A stretch of 64,000 bases of DNA, taken from positions 17,548,501 through 17,612,500 of the forward strand of contig NC_058191.1 in assembly GCF_907165205.1 (NCBI RefSeq), in the 5' to 3' direction. Below, one piece after another: positions 1 through 12,500 of the stretch (position 1 is the first letter of the stretch; each line of letters opens with the position of its first letter). The stretch comes from Coccinella septempunctata. Taxonomy: Eukaryota; Arthropoda; Insecta; Coleoptera; Coccinellidae. Both the position numbers and the translations under genes were made by a program. The notes under the pieces are model-generated. The model did not search any database. It was not told where the DNA came from and saw only the letters and a program-made list of their open reading frames with translations.

Positions 1-909
1 GATGCACATGTTGAATTTCAGTTCGATAGTTCTGATAGGAATTGAGATTTCAGTGCTCGATTCGACATATTTTCATTTCAATTCCTAAGGAACTATTGGA
101 TCAATTCGACCAAAATCTCGAAACTGTACACAGTTTTCGAAATGAGATGCACATGTTGAATTTCAGTTCGATAGTTCAGATAGGAATCGAGATTTCGGTG
201 GTCTTTTCGGCAAAGTGTGATATCAATTCCTCAAAAACTGTTGGATCAATTCAAACCAAATCTCGAAACAGCACATGGTTTCCGAATTGAGATGCACATG
301 TTGAATTTCAGTTCGATAGTTCTGATAGGAATTGAGATTTCAGTGGTCGACTCGACAAAATATCATTTCAATTCCCAAGGAACTATTGAATCAATTCGAC
401 CCAAATCCCGAAACTGTACTCAGTTTTCGAATTGAGATGCACATGTTGAATTTCAGTTCGATAGTTCAGATAGGAATTGAGATTTCAGTGGTCAATTCGG
501 CAAAGTGTGATATCAATTCCTAAAAACTGTTGGATCAATTCGAACCAAATCTTGAAACTGCACATAGCTTTCGAATTGAGATGCACATGTTGAATTTCAG
601 TTCGATAGTTCTGATAGGAATTGAGATTTCAGTGGTCGATTCGACATATTATCATTTCAATTCCTGAGGAACTATTGGATCAATTCGACCAAAATCTCGA
701 AACTGTACACAGTTTTCGAAATGAGATGCACATGTTGAATTTCAGTTCGATAGTTCTGATAGGAATTGAGATTTCAGTGGTCTATTCGGCAAAGTGTGAT
801 ATCAATTCCTCAAAAACTGTTGGATCAATTCGAACCAAATCTTGAAACTGCACATAGCTTTCGAATTGAGATGCACATGTTGAATTTCAGTTCGATAGTT
901 CTGATAGGA

Positions 910-1054
910 ATTGAGATTTCAGTGGTCGATTCGACATATTATCATTTCAATTCCTAAGGAACTATTGGATCAATTCGACCAAAATCTCGAAACTGTACTC
1001 AGTTTTCGAATTGAGATGCACATGTTGAATTTCAGTTCGATAGTTCAGATAGGA
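910..1054 (+). repeat. Representative family II monomer
   Basis: This monomer shows the second family. The middle reads CGACATATTATCATTTC, CCTAAGGAACTATTGG, GACCAAAATCTCGAAACTG and TACTCAG, in place of the family I words. The outer third (GAGATGCACATGTTGAATTT and the AGTTCGATAG block) is almost the same in both families, so divergence is concentrated between about positions 20 and 95. The two families are interspersed in a fixed order inside the higher-order repeat. Confidence 0.88.
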
Positions 1055-1779
1055 ATTGAGATTTCAGTGGTCAATTCGGCAAAGTGTGATATCAATTCTT
1101 CGAAAACTGTTGGATCAATTCGATCCAAATCTTGAAACTGCACATACTTTTCGAATTGAGATGCACATGTTGAATTTCAGTTCGATAGTTCAGATAGGAA
1201 TCGAGATTTCGGTGGTCTTTTCGGCAAAGTTTGATATCAATTCCTCGAAAACTGTTGGATCAATTCGAACCAAATCTTGAAACTGCACATAGTTTTCGGA
1301 TTGAGATGCACATGTTGAATTTCAGTTCGATAGTTCTGATAGGAATTGAGATTTCAGTGGTCGATTCGACATATTATCATTTCAATTCCTAAGGAACTAT
1401 TGGACCAATTCGACCAAAATCTCGAAACTGTACACAGTTTTCGAAATGAGATGCACATGTTGAATTTCAGTTCGATAGTTCTGATAGGAATTGAGATTTC
1501 AGTGGTCGATTCGACAAAATATCATTTCAATTCCCAAGGAACTATTGGATCAATTCGACCCAAATCCCGAAACTGTACTCAGTTTTCGAATTGAGATGCA
1601 CATGTTGAATTTCAGTTCGATAATTCAGATAGGAATTGAAATTTCAGTGGTCAATTCGGCAAAGTGTGATATCAATTCCTCGAAAACTGTTGGATCAATT
1701 CGAACCAAATCTTGAAACTGCACATAGTTTTCGGATTGAGATGCACATGTTGAATTTCAGTTCGATAGTTCAGATAGGA

Positions 1780-1924
1780 ATTGAGATTTCATTGGTCAAT
1801 TCGGCAAAGTGTGATATCAATTCCTCGAAAACTGTTGGATCAATTCGAACCAAATCTTGAAACTGCACATAGTTTTCGGATTGAGATGCACATGTTGAAT
1901 TTCAGTTCGATAGTTCAGATAGGA
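1780..1924 (+). repeat. Representative family I monomer
   Basis: This 145-bp monomer shows the first of two diverged monomer families. It is marked by GGCAAAGTGTGATATC, then CCTCGAAAACTGTTGG, GAACCAAATCTTGAAACTGC and ACATAGTTTT. Counting the A of ATTGAGATTTC as position 1, AATT cores start at 145(0), 19, 40, 63, 100 and 119. The arms TCAATTCGA (61-69) and TCGAATTGA (97-105) are a perfect 9-bp inverted repeat with a 27-nt spacer. Confidence 0.9.
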
Positions 1925-2938
1925 ATCGAGATTTCGGTGGTCTTTTCGGCAAAGTGTGATATCAATTCCTCAAAAACTGTTGGTTCAATTCGAACCAAAT
2001 CTTGAAATTTCACACAGTTTTCGAATTGAGATGCACATGTTGAAATTCAGTTCGATAGTTCAGATAGGAATTGAGATTTCAGTGGTCAATTCGACAAAAT
2101 ATCATTTCAATTCCCAAGGAACTATTGGATCAATTCGACCCAAATCCCGAAACTGTACTCAGTTTTTGAATTGAGATGCACATGTTGAATTTCAGTTCGA
2201 TAGTTCAGATAGGAATTGAGATTTCAGTGGTCAATTCGGCAAAGTGTGATATCAATTCCTAAAAACTGTTGGATCAATTCGAACCAAATCTTGAAACTGC
2301 ACATAGCTTTCGAATTGAGATGCACATGTTGAATTTCAGTTCGATAGTTCTGATAGGAATTGAGATTTCAGTGGTCGATTCGACATATTTTCATTTCAAT
2401 TCCTAAGGAACTATTGGATCAATTCGACCAAAATCTCGAAACTGTACACAGTTTTCGAAATGAGATGCACATGTTGAATTTCAGTTCGATAGTTCAGATA
2501 GGAATCGAGATTTCGGTGGTCTTTTCGGCAAAGTGTGATATCAATTCCTCAAAAACTGTTGGATCAATTCGAACCAAATCTCGAAACAGCACATGGTTTC
2601 CGAATTGAGATGCACATGTTGAATTTCAGTTCGATAGTTCTGATAGGAATTGAGATTTCAGTGGTCGTCTCGACAAAATATCATTTCAATTCCCAAGGAA
2701 CTATTGAATCAATTCGACCCAAATCCCGAAACTGTACTCAGTTTTCGAATTGAGATGCACATGTTGAATTTCAGTTCGATAATTCAGATAGGAATTGAAA
2801 TTTCAGTGGTCAATTCGGCAAAGTGTGATATCAATTCCTCGAAAACTGTTGGATCAATTCGAACCAAATCTTGAAACTGCACATAGTTTTCGGATTGAGA
2901 TGCACATGTTGAATTTCAGTTCGATAGTTCAGATAGGA
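1780..2938 (+). repeat. Higher-order repeat unit, 8 monomers, 1,159 bp
   Basis: Eight consecutive monomers with distinguishable variants form a unit that repeats at 2,939. The order starts with a monomer marked CATTGGTCAATTCGG, then a TCTTTTCGG variant, a GACAAAATATC variant, a 144-bp CCTAAAAACTG variant, a CATATTTTC variant, a second TCTTTTCGG variant, a second GACAAAATATC variant and one marked GATAATTCAG. The single-base loss in the 144-bp variant explains 1,159 instead of 1,160. The same variant words recur at multiples of this period at about 5,258, 8,590, 10,270, 13,023 and 15,341, with units gained or lost. Confidence 0.85.
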
Positions 2939-5900
2939 ATTGAGATTTCATTGGTCAATTCGGCAAAGTGTGATATCAATTCCTCGAAAACTGTTGGATC
3001 AATTCGAACCAAATCTTGAAACTGCACATAGTTTTCGGATTGAGATGCACATGTTGAATTTCAGTTCGATAGTTCAGATAGGAATCGAGATTTCGGTGGT
3101 CTTTACGGCAAAGTGTGATATCAATTCCTCAAAAACTGTTGGTTCAATTCGAACCAAATCTTGAAATTTCACACAGTTTTCGAATTGAGATGCACATGTT
3201 GAAATTCAGTTCGATAGTTCAGATAGGAATTGAGATTTCAGTGGTCAATTCGACAAAATATCATTTCAATTCCCAAGGAACTATTGGATCAATTCGACCC
3301 AAATCCCGAAACTGTACTCAGTTTTTGAATTGAGATGCACATGTTGAATTTCAGTTCGATAGTTCAGATAGGAATTGAGATTTCAGTGGTCAATTCGGCA
3401 AAGTGTGATATCAATTCCTAAAAACTGTTGGATCAATTCGAACCAAATCTTGAAACTGCACATAGCTTTCGAATTGAGATGCACATGTTGAATTTCAGTT
3501 CGATAGTTCTGATAGGAATTGAGATTTCAGTGCTCGATTCGACATATTTTCATTTCAATTCCTAAGGAACTATTGGATCAATTCGACCAAAATCTCGAAA
3601 CTGTACACAGTTTTCGAAATGAGATGCACATGTTGAATTTCAGTTCGATAGTTCAGATAGGAATCGAGATTTCGGTGGTCTTTTCGGCAAAGTGTGATAT
3701 CAATTCCTCAAAAACTGTTGGATCAATTCGAACCAAATCTCGAAACAGCACATGGTTTCCGAATTGAGATGCACATGTTGAATTTCAGTTCGATAGTTCT
3801 GATAGGAATTGAGATTTCAGTGGTCGACTCGACAAAATATCATTTCAATTCCCAAGGAACTATTGAATCAATTCGACCCAAATCCCGAAACTGTACTCAG
3901 TTTTCGAATTGAGATGCACATGTTGAATTTCAGTTCGATAGTTCAGATAGGAATTGAGATTTCAGTGGTCAATTCGGCAAAGTGTGATATCAATTCCTAA
4001 AAACTGTTGGATCAATTCGAACCAAATCTTGAAACTGCACATAGCTTTCGAATTGAGATGCACATGTTGAATTTCAGTTCGATAGTTCTGATAGGAATTG
4101 AGATTTCAGTGGTCGATTCGACATATTATCATTTCAATTCCTGAGGAACTATTGGATCAATTCGACCAAAATCTCGAAACTGTACACAGTTTTCGAAATG
4201 AGATGCACATGTTGAATTTCAGTTCGATAGTTCTGATAGGAATTGAGATTTCAGTGGTCTATTCGGCAAAGTGTGATATCAATTCCTCAAAAACTGTTGG
4301 ATCAATTCGAACCAAATCTTGAAACTGCACATAGCTTTCGAATTGAGATGCACATGTTGAATTTCAGTTCGATAGTTCTGATAGGAATTGAGATTTCAGT
4401 GGTCGATTCGACATATTATCATTTCAATTCCTAAGGAACTATTGGATCAATTCGACCAAAATCTCGAAACTGTACTCAGTTTTCGAATTGAGATGCACAT
4501 GTTGAATTTCAGTTCGATAGTTCAGATAGGAATTGAGATTTCAGTGGTCAATTCGGCAAAGTGTGATATCAATTCTTCGAAAACTGTTGGATCAATTCGA
4601 TCCAAATCTTGAAACTGCACATACTTTTCGAATTGAGATGCACATGTTGAATTTCAGTTCGATAGTTCAGATAGGAATCGAGATTTCGGTGGTCTTTTCG
4701 GCAAAGTTTGATATCAATTCCTCGAAAACTGTTGGATCAATTCGAACCAAATCTTGAAACTGCACATAGTTTTCGGATTGAGATGCACATGTTGAATTTC
4801 AGTTCGATAGTTCTGATAGGAATTGAGATTTCAGTGGTCGATTCGACATATTATCATTTCAATTCCTAAGGAACTATTGGACCAATTCGACCAAAATCTC
4901 GAAACTGTACACAGTTTTCGAAATGAGATGCACATGTTGAATTTCAGTTCGATAGTTCTGATAGGAATTGAGATTTCAGTGGTCGATTCGACAAAATATC
5001 ATTTCAATTCCCAAGGAACTATTGGATCAATTCGACCCAAATCCCGAAACTGTACTCAGTTTTCGAATTGAGATGCACATGTTGAATTTCAGTTCGATAA
5101 TTCAGATAGGAATTGAAATTTCAGTGGTCAATTCGGCAAAGTGTGATATCAATTCCTCGAAAACTGTTGGATCAATTCGAACCAAATCTTGAAACTGCAC
5201 ATAGTTTTCGGATTGAGATGCACATGTTGAATTTCAGTTCGATAGTTCAGATAGGAATTGAGATTTCATTGGTCAATTCGGCAAAGTGTGATATCAATTC
5301 CTCGAAAACTGTTGGATCAATTCGAACCAAATCTTGAAACTGCACATAGTTTTCGGATTGAGATGCACATGTTGAATTTCAGTTCGATAGTTCAGATAGG
5401 AATCGAGATTTCGGTGGTCTTTTCGGCAAAGTGTGATATCAATTCCTCAAAAACTGTTGGTTCAATTCGAACCAAATCTTGAAATTTCACACAGTTTTCG
5501 AATTGAGATGCACATGTTGAAATTCAGTTCGATAGTTCAGATAGGAATTGAGATTTCAGTGGTCAATTCGACAAAATATCATTTCAATTCCCAAGGAACT
5601 ATTGGATCAATTCGACCCAAATCCCGAAACTGTACTCAGTTTTTGAATTGAGATGCACATGTTGAATTTCAGTTCGATAGTTCAGATAGGAATTGAGATT
5701 TCAGTGGTCAATTCGGCAAAGTGTGATATCAATTCCTAAAAACTGTTGGATCAATTCGAACCAAATCTTGAAACTGCACATAGCTTTCGAATTGAGATGC
5801 ACATGTTGAATTTCAGTTCGATAGTTCTGATAGGAATTGAGATTTCAGTGGTCGATTCGACATATTTTCATTTCAATTCCTAAGGAACTATTGGATCAAT

Positions 5901-7560
5901 TCGACCAAAATCTCGAAACTGTACACAGTTTTCGAAATGAGATGCACATGTTGAATTTCAGTTCGATAGTTCAGATAGGAATCGAGATTTCGGTGGTCTT
6001 TTCGGCAAAGTGTGATATCAATTCCTCAAAAACTGTTGGATCAATTCGAACCAAATCTCGAAACAGCACATGGTTTCCGAATTGAGATGCACATGTTGAA
6101 TTTCAGTTCGATAGTTCTGATAGGAATTGAGATTTCAGTGGTCGACTCAACAAAATATCATTTCAATTCCCAAGGAACTATTGAATCAATTCGACCCAAA
6201 TCCCGAAACTGTACTCAGTTTTCGAATTGAGATGCACATGTTGAATTTCAGTTCGATAGTTCAGATAGGAATTGAGATTTCAGTGGTCAATTCGGCAAAG
6301 TGTGATATCAATTCCTAAAAACTGTTGGATCAATTCGAACCAAATCTTGAAACTGCACATAGCTTTCGAATTGAGATGCACATGTTGAATTTCAGTTCGA
6401 TAGTTCTGATAGGAATTGAGATTTCAGTGGTCGATTCGACATATTATCATTTCAATTCCTAAGGAACTATTGGATCAATTCGACCAAAATCTCGAAACTG
6501 TACACAGTTTTCGAAATGAGATGCACATGTTGAATTTCAGTTCGATAGTTCTGATAGGAATTGAGATTTCAGTGGTCTATTCGGCAAAGTGTGATATCAA
6601 TTCCTCAAAAACTGTTGGATCAATTCGAACCAAATCTTGAAACTGCACATAGCTTTCGAATTGAGATGCACATGTTGAATTTCAGTTCGATAGTTCTGAT
6701 AGGAATTGAGATTTCAGTGGTCGATTCGACATATTATCATTTCAATTCCTAAGGAACTATTGGATCAATTCGACCAAAATCTCGAAACTGTACTCAGTTT
6801 TCGAATTGAGATGCACATGTTGAATTTCAGTTCGATAGTTCAGATAGGAATTGAGATTTCAGTGGTCAATTCGGCAAAGTGTGATATCAATTCCTAAAAA
6901 CTATTGGATCAATTCGAACCAAATCTTGAAACTGCACATAGCTTTCGAATTGAGATGCACATGTTGAATTTCAGTTCGATAGTTCTGATAGGAATTGAGA
7001 TTTCAGTGGTCGATTCGACATATTATCATTTCAATTCCTAAAGAACTATTGGATCAATTCGACCAAAATCTCGAAACTGTACATAGTTTTCGAAATGAGA
7101 TGCACATGTTGAATTTCAACTCGATAGTTCTGATAGGAATTGAGATTTCAGTGGTCAATTCGGCAAAGTGTGATATCAATTCCTCGAAAACTGTTGGATC
7201 AATTCGAACCAAATCTTGAAACTGCACACAGTTTTCGAATTAAGATGCACATGTTGAATTTCAGTTCGATAGTTTAGATAGGAATTGAGATTTCAGCGGT
7301 CTATTCGGCAAAGTGTGATATCAATTCCTCGAAAACGGTTGGATCAATTCGAACCAAATCTTGAAACTGCACACAGTTTTCGAATTGAGATGCACATGTT
7401 GAATTTCAGTTCGATAGTTTAGATAGGAATTGAGATTTCAGTTGTCAATTCGGCAAAGTGTGATATCAATTCCTCGAAAACTGTTGGATCAATTCGAACC
7501 AAATCTTGAAACTGCACACAGTTTTCGAATTGAGATGCACATGTTGAATTTCAGTTCGAT
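2340..7560 (+). repeat. Satellite block duplicated 10,083 bp downstream
   Basis: Variant landmarks across about 5.2 kb recur at a constant offset of 10,083 bp (2,360/12,443; 3,519/13,602; 4,533/14,616; 5,837/15,920; 6,995/17,078), so this block corresponds to about 12,423-17,643. The offset is not a multiple of 145 because a truncated monomer near 9,460 lies between the copies. Boundaries are approximate, read from where variant words stop agreeing. The match ends near 17,640, where the next monomer carries GCAAAGGGTG. Confidence 0.8.
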
Positions 7561-9140
7561 AGTTCAGATAGGAATCGAGATTTCGGTGGTCTTTTCGGCA
7601 AAGTGTGATATCAATTCCTCAAAAACTGTTGGTTCAATTCGAACCAAATCTTGAAATTTCACACAGTTTTCGAATTGAGATGCACATGTTGAAATTCAGT
7701 TCGATAGTTCAGATAGGAATTGAGATTTCAGTGGTCAATTCGACAAAATATCATTTCAATTCCCAAGGAACTATTGGATCAATTCGACCCAAATCCCGAA
7801 ACTGTACTCAGTTTTTGAATTGAGATGCACATGTTGAATTTCAGTTCGATAGTTCAGATAGGAATTGAGATTTCAGTGGTCAATTCGGCAAAGTGTGATA
7901 TCAATTCCTCGAAAACTGTTGGATCAATTCGAACCAAATCTTGAAACTGCACATAGTTTTCGGATTGAGATGCACATGTTGAATTTCAGTTCGATAGTTC
8001 TGATAGGAATTGAGATTTCAGTGGTCGATTCGACATATTTTCATTTCAATTCCTAAGGAACTATTGGATCAATTCGACCAAAATCTCGAAACTGTACACA
8101 GTTTTCGAAATGAGATGCACATGTTGAATTTCAGTTCGATAGTTCAGATAGGAATCGAGATTTCGGTGGTCTTTTCGGCAAAGTGTGATATCAATTCCTC
8201 AAAAACTGTTGGATCAATTCGAACCAAATCTCGAAACAGCACATGGTTTCCGAATTGAGATGCACATGTTGAATTTCAGTTCGATAGTTCTGATAGGAAT
8301 TGAGATTTCAGTGGTCGACTCGACAAAATATCATTTCAATTCCCAAGGAACTATTGAATCAATTCGACCCAAATCCCGAAACTGTACTCAGTTTTCGAAT
8401 TGAGATGCACATGTTGAATTTCAGTTCGATAATTCAGATAGGAATTGAAATTTCAGTGGTCAATTCGGCAAAGTGTGATATCAATTCCTCGAAAACTGTT
8501 GGATCAATTCGAACCAAATCTTGAAACTGCACATAGTTTTCGGATTGAGATGCACATGTTGAATTTCAGTTCGATAGTTCAGATAGGAATTGAGATTTCA
8601 TTGGTCAATTCGGCAAAGTGTGATATCAATTCCTCGAAAACTGTTGGATCAATTCGAACCAAATCTTGAAACTGCACATAGTTTTCGGATTGAGATGCAC
8701 ATGTTGAATTTCAGTTCGATAGTTCAGATAGGAATCGAGATTTCGGTGGTCTTTTCGGCAAAGTGTGATATCAATTCCTCAAAAACTGTTGGTTCAATTC
8801 GAACCAAATCTTGAAATTTCACACAGTTTTCGAATTGAGATGCACATGTTGAAATTCAGTTCGATAGTTCAGATAGGAATTGAGATTTCAGTGGTCAATT
8901 CGACAAAATATCATTTCAATTCCCAAGGAACTATTGGATCAATTCGACCCAAATCCCGAAACTGTACTCAGTTTTTGAATTGAGATGCACATGTTGAATT
9001 TCAGTTCGATAGTTCAGATAGGAATTGAGATTTCAGTGGTCAATTCGGCAAAGTGTGATATCAATTCCTAAAAACTGTTGGATCAATTCGAACCAAATCT
9101 TGAAACTGCACATAGCTTTCGAATTGAGATGCACATGTTG
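6240..9140 (+). repeat. Satellite block duplicated 4,433 bp downstream
   Basis: About 2.9 kb recurs at an offset of 4,433 bp (6,561/10,994; 6,706/11,139; 7,430/11,863; 7,865/12,298; 8,590/13,023), matching about 10,673-13,573. Shared rare words include CAGTTGTCAATTC and CAGCGGTC. The few differences, such as CACCTGTTG in one copy only, postdate the duplication. The copies nest inside the 10,083-bp duplication, so the array has more than one generation of segmental copying. Confidence 0.75.
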
Positions 9141-9313
9141 AATTTCAGTTCGATAGTTCTGATAGGAATTGAGATTTCAGTGGTCGATTCGACATATTAT
9201 CATTTCAATTCCTAAGGAACTATTGGATCAATTCGACCAAAATCTCGAAACTGTACTCAGTTTTCGAATTGAGATGCACATGTTGAATTTCAGTTCGATA
9301 GTTCAGATAGGAA

Positions 9314-9544
9314 TTGAGATTTCAGTGGTCAATTCGGCAAAGTGTGATATCAATTCTTCGAAAACTGTTGGATCAATTCGAACCAAATCTTGAAATTTCA
9401 CACAGTTTTCGAATTGAGATGCACATGTTGAAATTCAGTTCGATAGTTCAGATAGGAATTGAGATGAACCAAATCTCGAAACAGCACATGGTTTCCGAAT
9501 TGAGATGCACATGTTGAATTTCAGTTCGATAGTTCAGATAGGAA
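9314..9544 (+). repeat. Truncated monomer and out-of-phase junction in array A
   Basis: The register changes here: GATAGGAATTGAGAT is followed directly by GAACCAAATCTC near 9,457-9,470, skipping about 59-60 bp of the monomer. This leaves an 86-bp partial repeat and is why downstream duplication offsets are not multiples of 145. The break lies at an AATTGAGATG box, which occurs in nearly the same form at two places in each monomer and could have supported misaligned recombination. Confidence 0.85.
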
Positions 9545-12500
9545 TTGAGATTTCAGTGGTCAATTCGGCAAAGTGTGATATCAATTCTTCGAAAACTGTT
9601 GGATCAATTCGATCCAAATCTTGAAACTGCACATACTTTTCGAATTGAGATGCACATGTTGAATTTCAGTTCGATAGTTCAGATAGGAATCGAGATTTCG
9701 GTGGTCTTTTCGGCAAAGTTTGATATCAATTCCTCGAAAACTGTTGGATCAATTCGAATAAAATCTTGAAACTGCACATAGTTTTCGAATTGAGATGCAC
9801 ATGTTGAATTTCAGTTCGATAGTTCTGATAGGAATTGAGATTTCAGTGGTCGATTCGACATATTATCATTTCAATTCCTAAGGAACTATTGGACCAATTC
9901 GACCAAAATCTCGAAACTGTACACAGTTTTCGAAATGAGATGCACATGTTGAATTTCAGTTCGATAGTTCTGATAGGAATTGAGATTTCAGTGGTCGATT
10001 CGACAAAATATCATTTCAATTCCCAAGGAACTATTGGATCAATTCGACCCAAATCCCGAAACTGTACTCAGTTTTCGAATTGAGATGCACATGTTGAATT
10101 TCAGTTCGATAATTCAGATAGGAATTGAAATTTCAGTGGTCAATTCGGCAAAGTGTGATATCAATTCCTCGAAAACTGTTGGATCAATTCGAACCAAATC
10201 TTGAAACTGCACATAGTTTTCGGATTGAGATGCACATGTTGAATTTCAGTTCGATAGTTCAGATAGGAATTGAGATTTCATTGGTCAATTCGGCAAAGTG
10301 TGATATCAATTCCTCGAAAACTGTTGGATCAATTCGAACCAAATCTTGAAACTGCACATAGTTTTCGGATTGAGATCCACATGTTGAATTTCAGTTCGAT
10401 AGTTCAGATAGGAATCGAGATTTCGGTGGTCTTTTCGGCAAAGTGTGATATCAATTCCTCCAAAACTGTTGGTTCAATTCGAACCAAATCTTGAAATTTC
10501 ACACAGTTTTCGAATTGAGATGCACATGTTGAAATTCAGTTCGATAGTTCAGATAGGAATTGAGATTTCAGTGGTCAATTCGACAAAATATCATTTCAAT
10601 TCCCAAGGAACTATTGGATCAATTCGACCCAAATCCCGAAACTGTACTCAGTTTTTGAATTGAGATGCACATGTTGAATTTCAGTTCGATAGTTCAGATA
10701 GGAATTGAGATTTCAGTGGTCAATTCGGCAAAGTGTGATATCAATTCCTAAAAACTGTTGGATCAATTCGAACCAAATCTTGAAACTGCACATAGCTTTC
10801 GAATTGAGATGCACATGTTGAATTTCAGTTCGATAGTTCTGATAGGAATTGAGATTTCAGTGGTCGATTCGACATATTTTCATTTCAATTCCTAAGGAAC
10901 TATTGGATCAATTCGACCAAAATCTCGAAACTGTACACAGTTTTCGAAATGAGATGCACATGTTGAATTTCAGTTCGATAGTTCTGATAGGAATTGAGAT
11001 TTCAGTGGTCTATTCGGCAAAGTGTGATATCAATTCCTCAAAAACTGTTGGATCAATTCGAACCAAATCTTGAAACTGCACATAGCTTTCGAATTGAGAT
11101 GCACCTGTTGAATTTCAGTTCGATAGTTCTGATAGGAATTGAGATTTCAGTGGTCGATTCGACATATTATCATTTCAATTCCTAAGGAACTATTGGATCA
11201 ATTCGACCAAAATCTCGAAACTGTACTCAGTTTTCGAATTGAGATGCACATGTTGAATTTCAGTTCGATAGTTCAGATAGGAATTGAGATTTCAGTGGTC
11301 AATTCGGCAAAGTGTGATATCAATTCCTAAAAACTATTGGATCAATTCGAACCAAATCTTGAAACTGCACATAGCTTTCGAATTGAGATGCACATGTTGA
11401 ATTTCAGTTCGATAGTTCTGATAGGAATTGAGATTTCAGTGGTCGATTCGACATATTATCATTTCAATTCCTAAAGAACTATTGGATCAATTCGACCAAA
11501 ATCTCGAAACTGTACATAGTTTTCGAAATGAGATGCACATGTTGAATTTCAGTTCGATAGTTCTGATAGGAATTGAGATTTCAGTGGTCAATTCGGCAAA
11601 GTGTGATATCAATTCCTCGAAAACTGTTGGATCAATTCGAACCAAATCTTGAAACTGCACACAGTTTTCGAATTGAGATGCACATGTTGAATTTCAGTTC
11701 GATAGTTTAGATAGGAATTGAGATTTCAGCGGTCTATTCGGCAAAGTGTGATATCAATTCCTCGAAAACGGTTGGATCAATTCGAACCAAATCTTGAAAC
11801 TGCACACAGTTTTCGAATTGAGATGCACATGTTGAATTTCAGTTCGATAGTTTAGATAGGAATTGAGATTTCAGTTGTCAATTCGGCAAAGTGTGATATC
11901 AATTCCTCGAAAACTGTTGGATCAATTCGAACCAAATCTTGAAACTGCACACAGTTTTCGAATTGAGATGCACATGTTGAATTTCAGTTCGATAGTTCAG
12001 ATAGGAATCGAGATTTCGGTGGTCTTTTCGGCAAAGTGTGACATCAATTCCTCAAAAACTGTTGGTTCAATTCGAACCAAATCTTGAAATTTCACACAGT
12101 TTTCGAATTGAGATGCACATGTTGAAATTCAGTTCGATAGTTCAGATAGGAATTGAGATTTCAGTAGTCAATTCGACAAAATATCATTTCAATTCCCAAG
12201 GAACTATTGGATCAATTCGACCCAAATCCCGAAACTGTACTCAGTTTTTGAATTGAGATGCACATGTTGAATTTCAGTTCGATAGTTCAGATAGGAATTG
12301 AGATTTCAGTGGTCAATTCGGCAAAGTGTGATATCAATTCCTCGAAAACTGTTGGATCAATTCGAACCAAATCTTGAAACTGCACATAGTTTTCGGATTG
12401 AGATGCACATGTTGAATTTCAGTTCGATAGTTCTGATAGGAATTGAGATTTCAGTGGTCGATTCGACATATTTTCATTTCAATTCCTAAGGAACTATTGG

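Larger units (their letters stand above)
1..2760 (+). repeat. Satellite block duplicated 3,477 bp downstream
   Basis: Positions 1 to about 2,760 match 3,478 to about 6,237 at a constant offset of 3,477 bp, which is 24 monomers minus 3 bp or three 1,159-bp units. The marker CAGTGCTCGATTCGACATAT is present at both starts and again near 13,613. The copies diverge after about 2,760, where the downstream copy switches to the CCTAAAAACTG variant. Confidence 0.8.
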
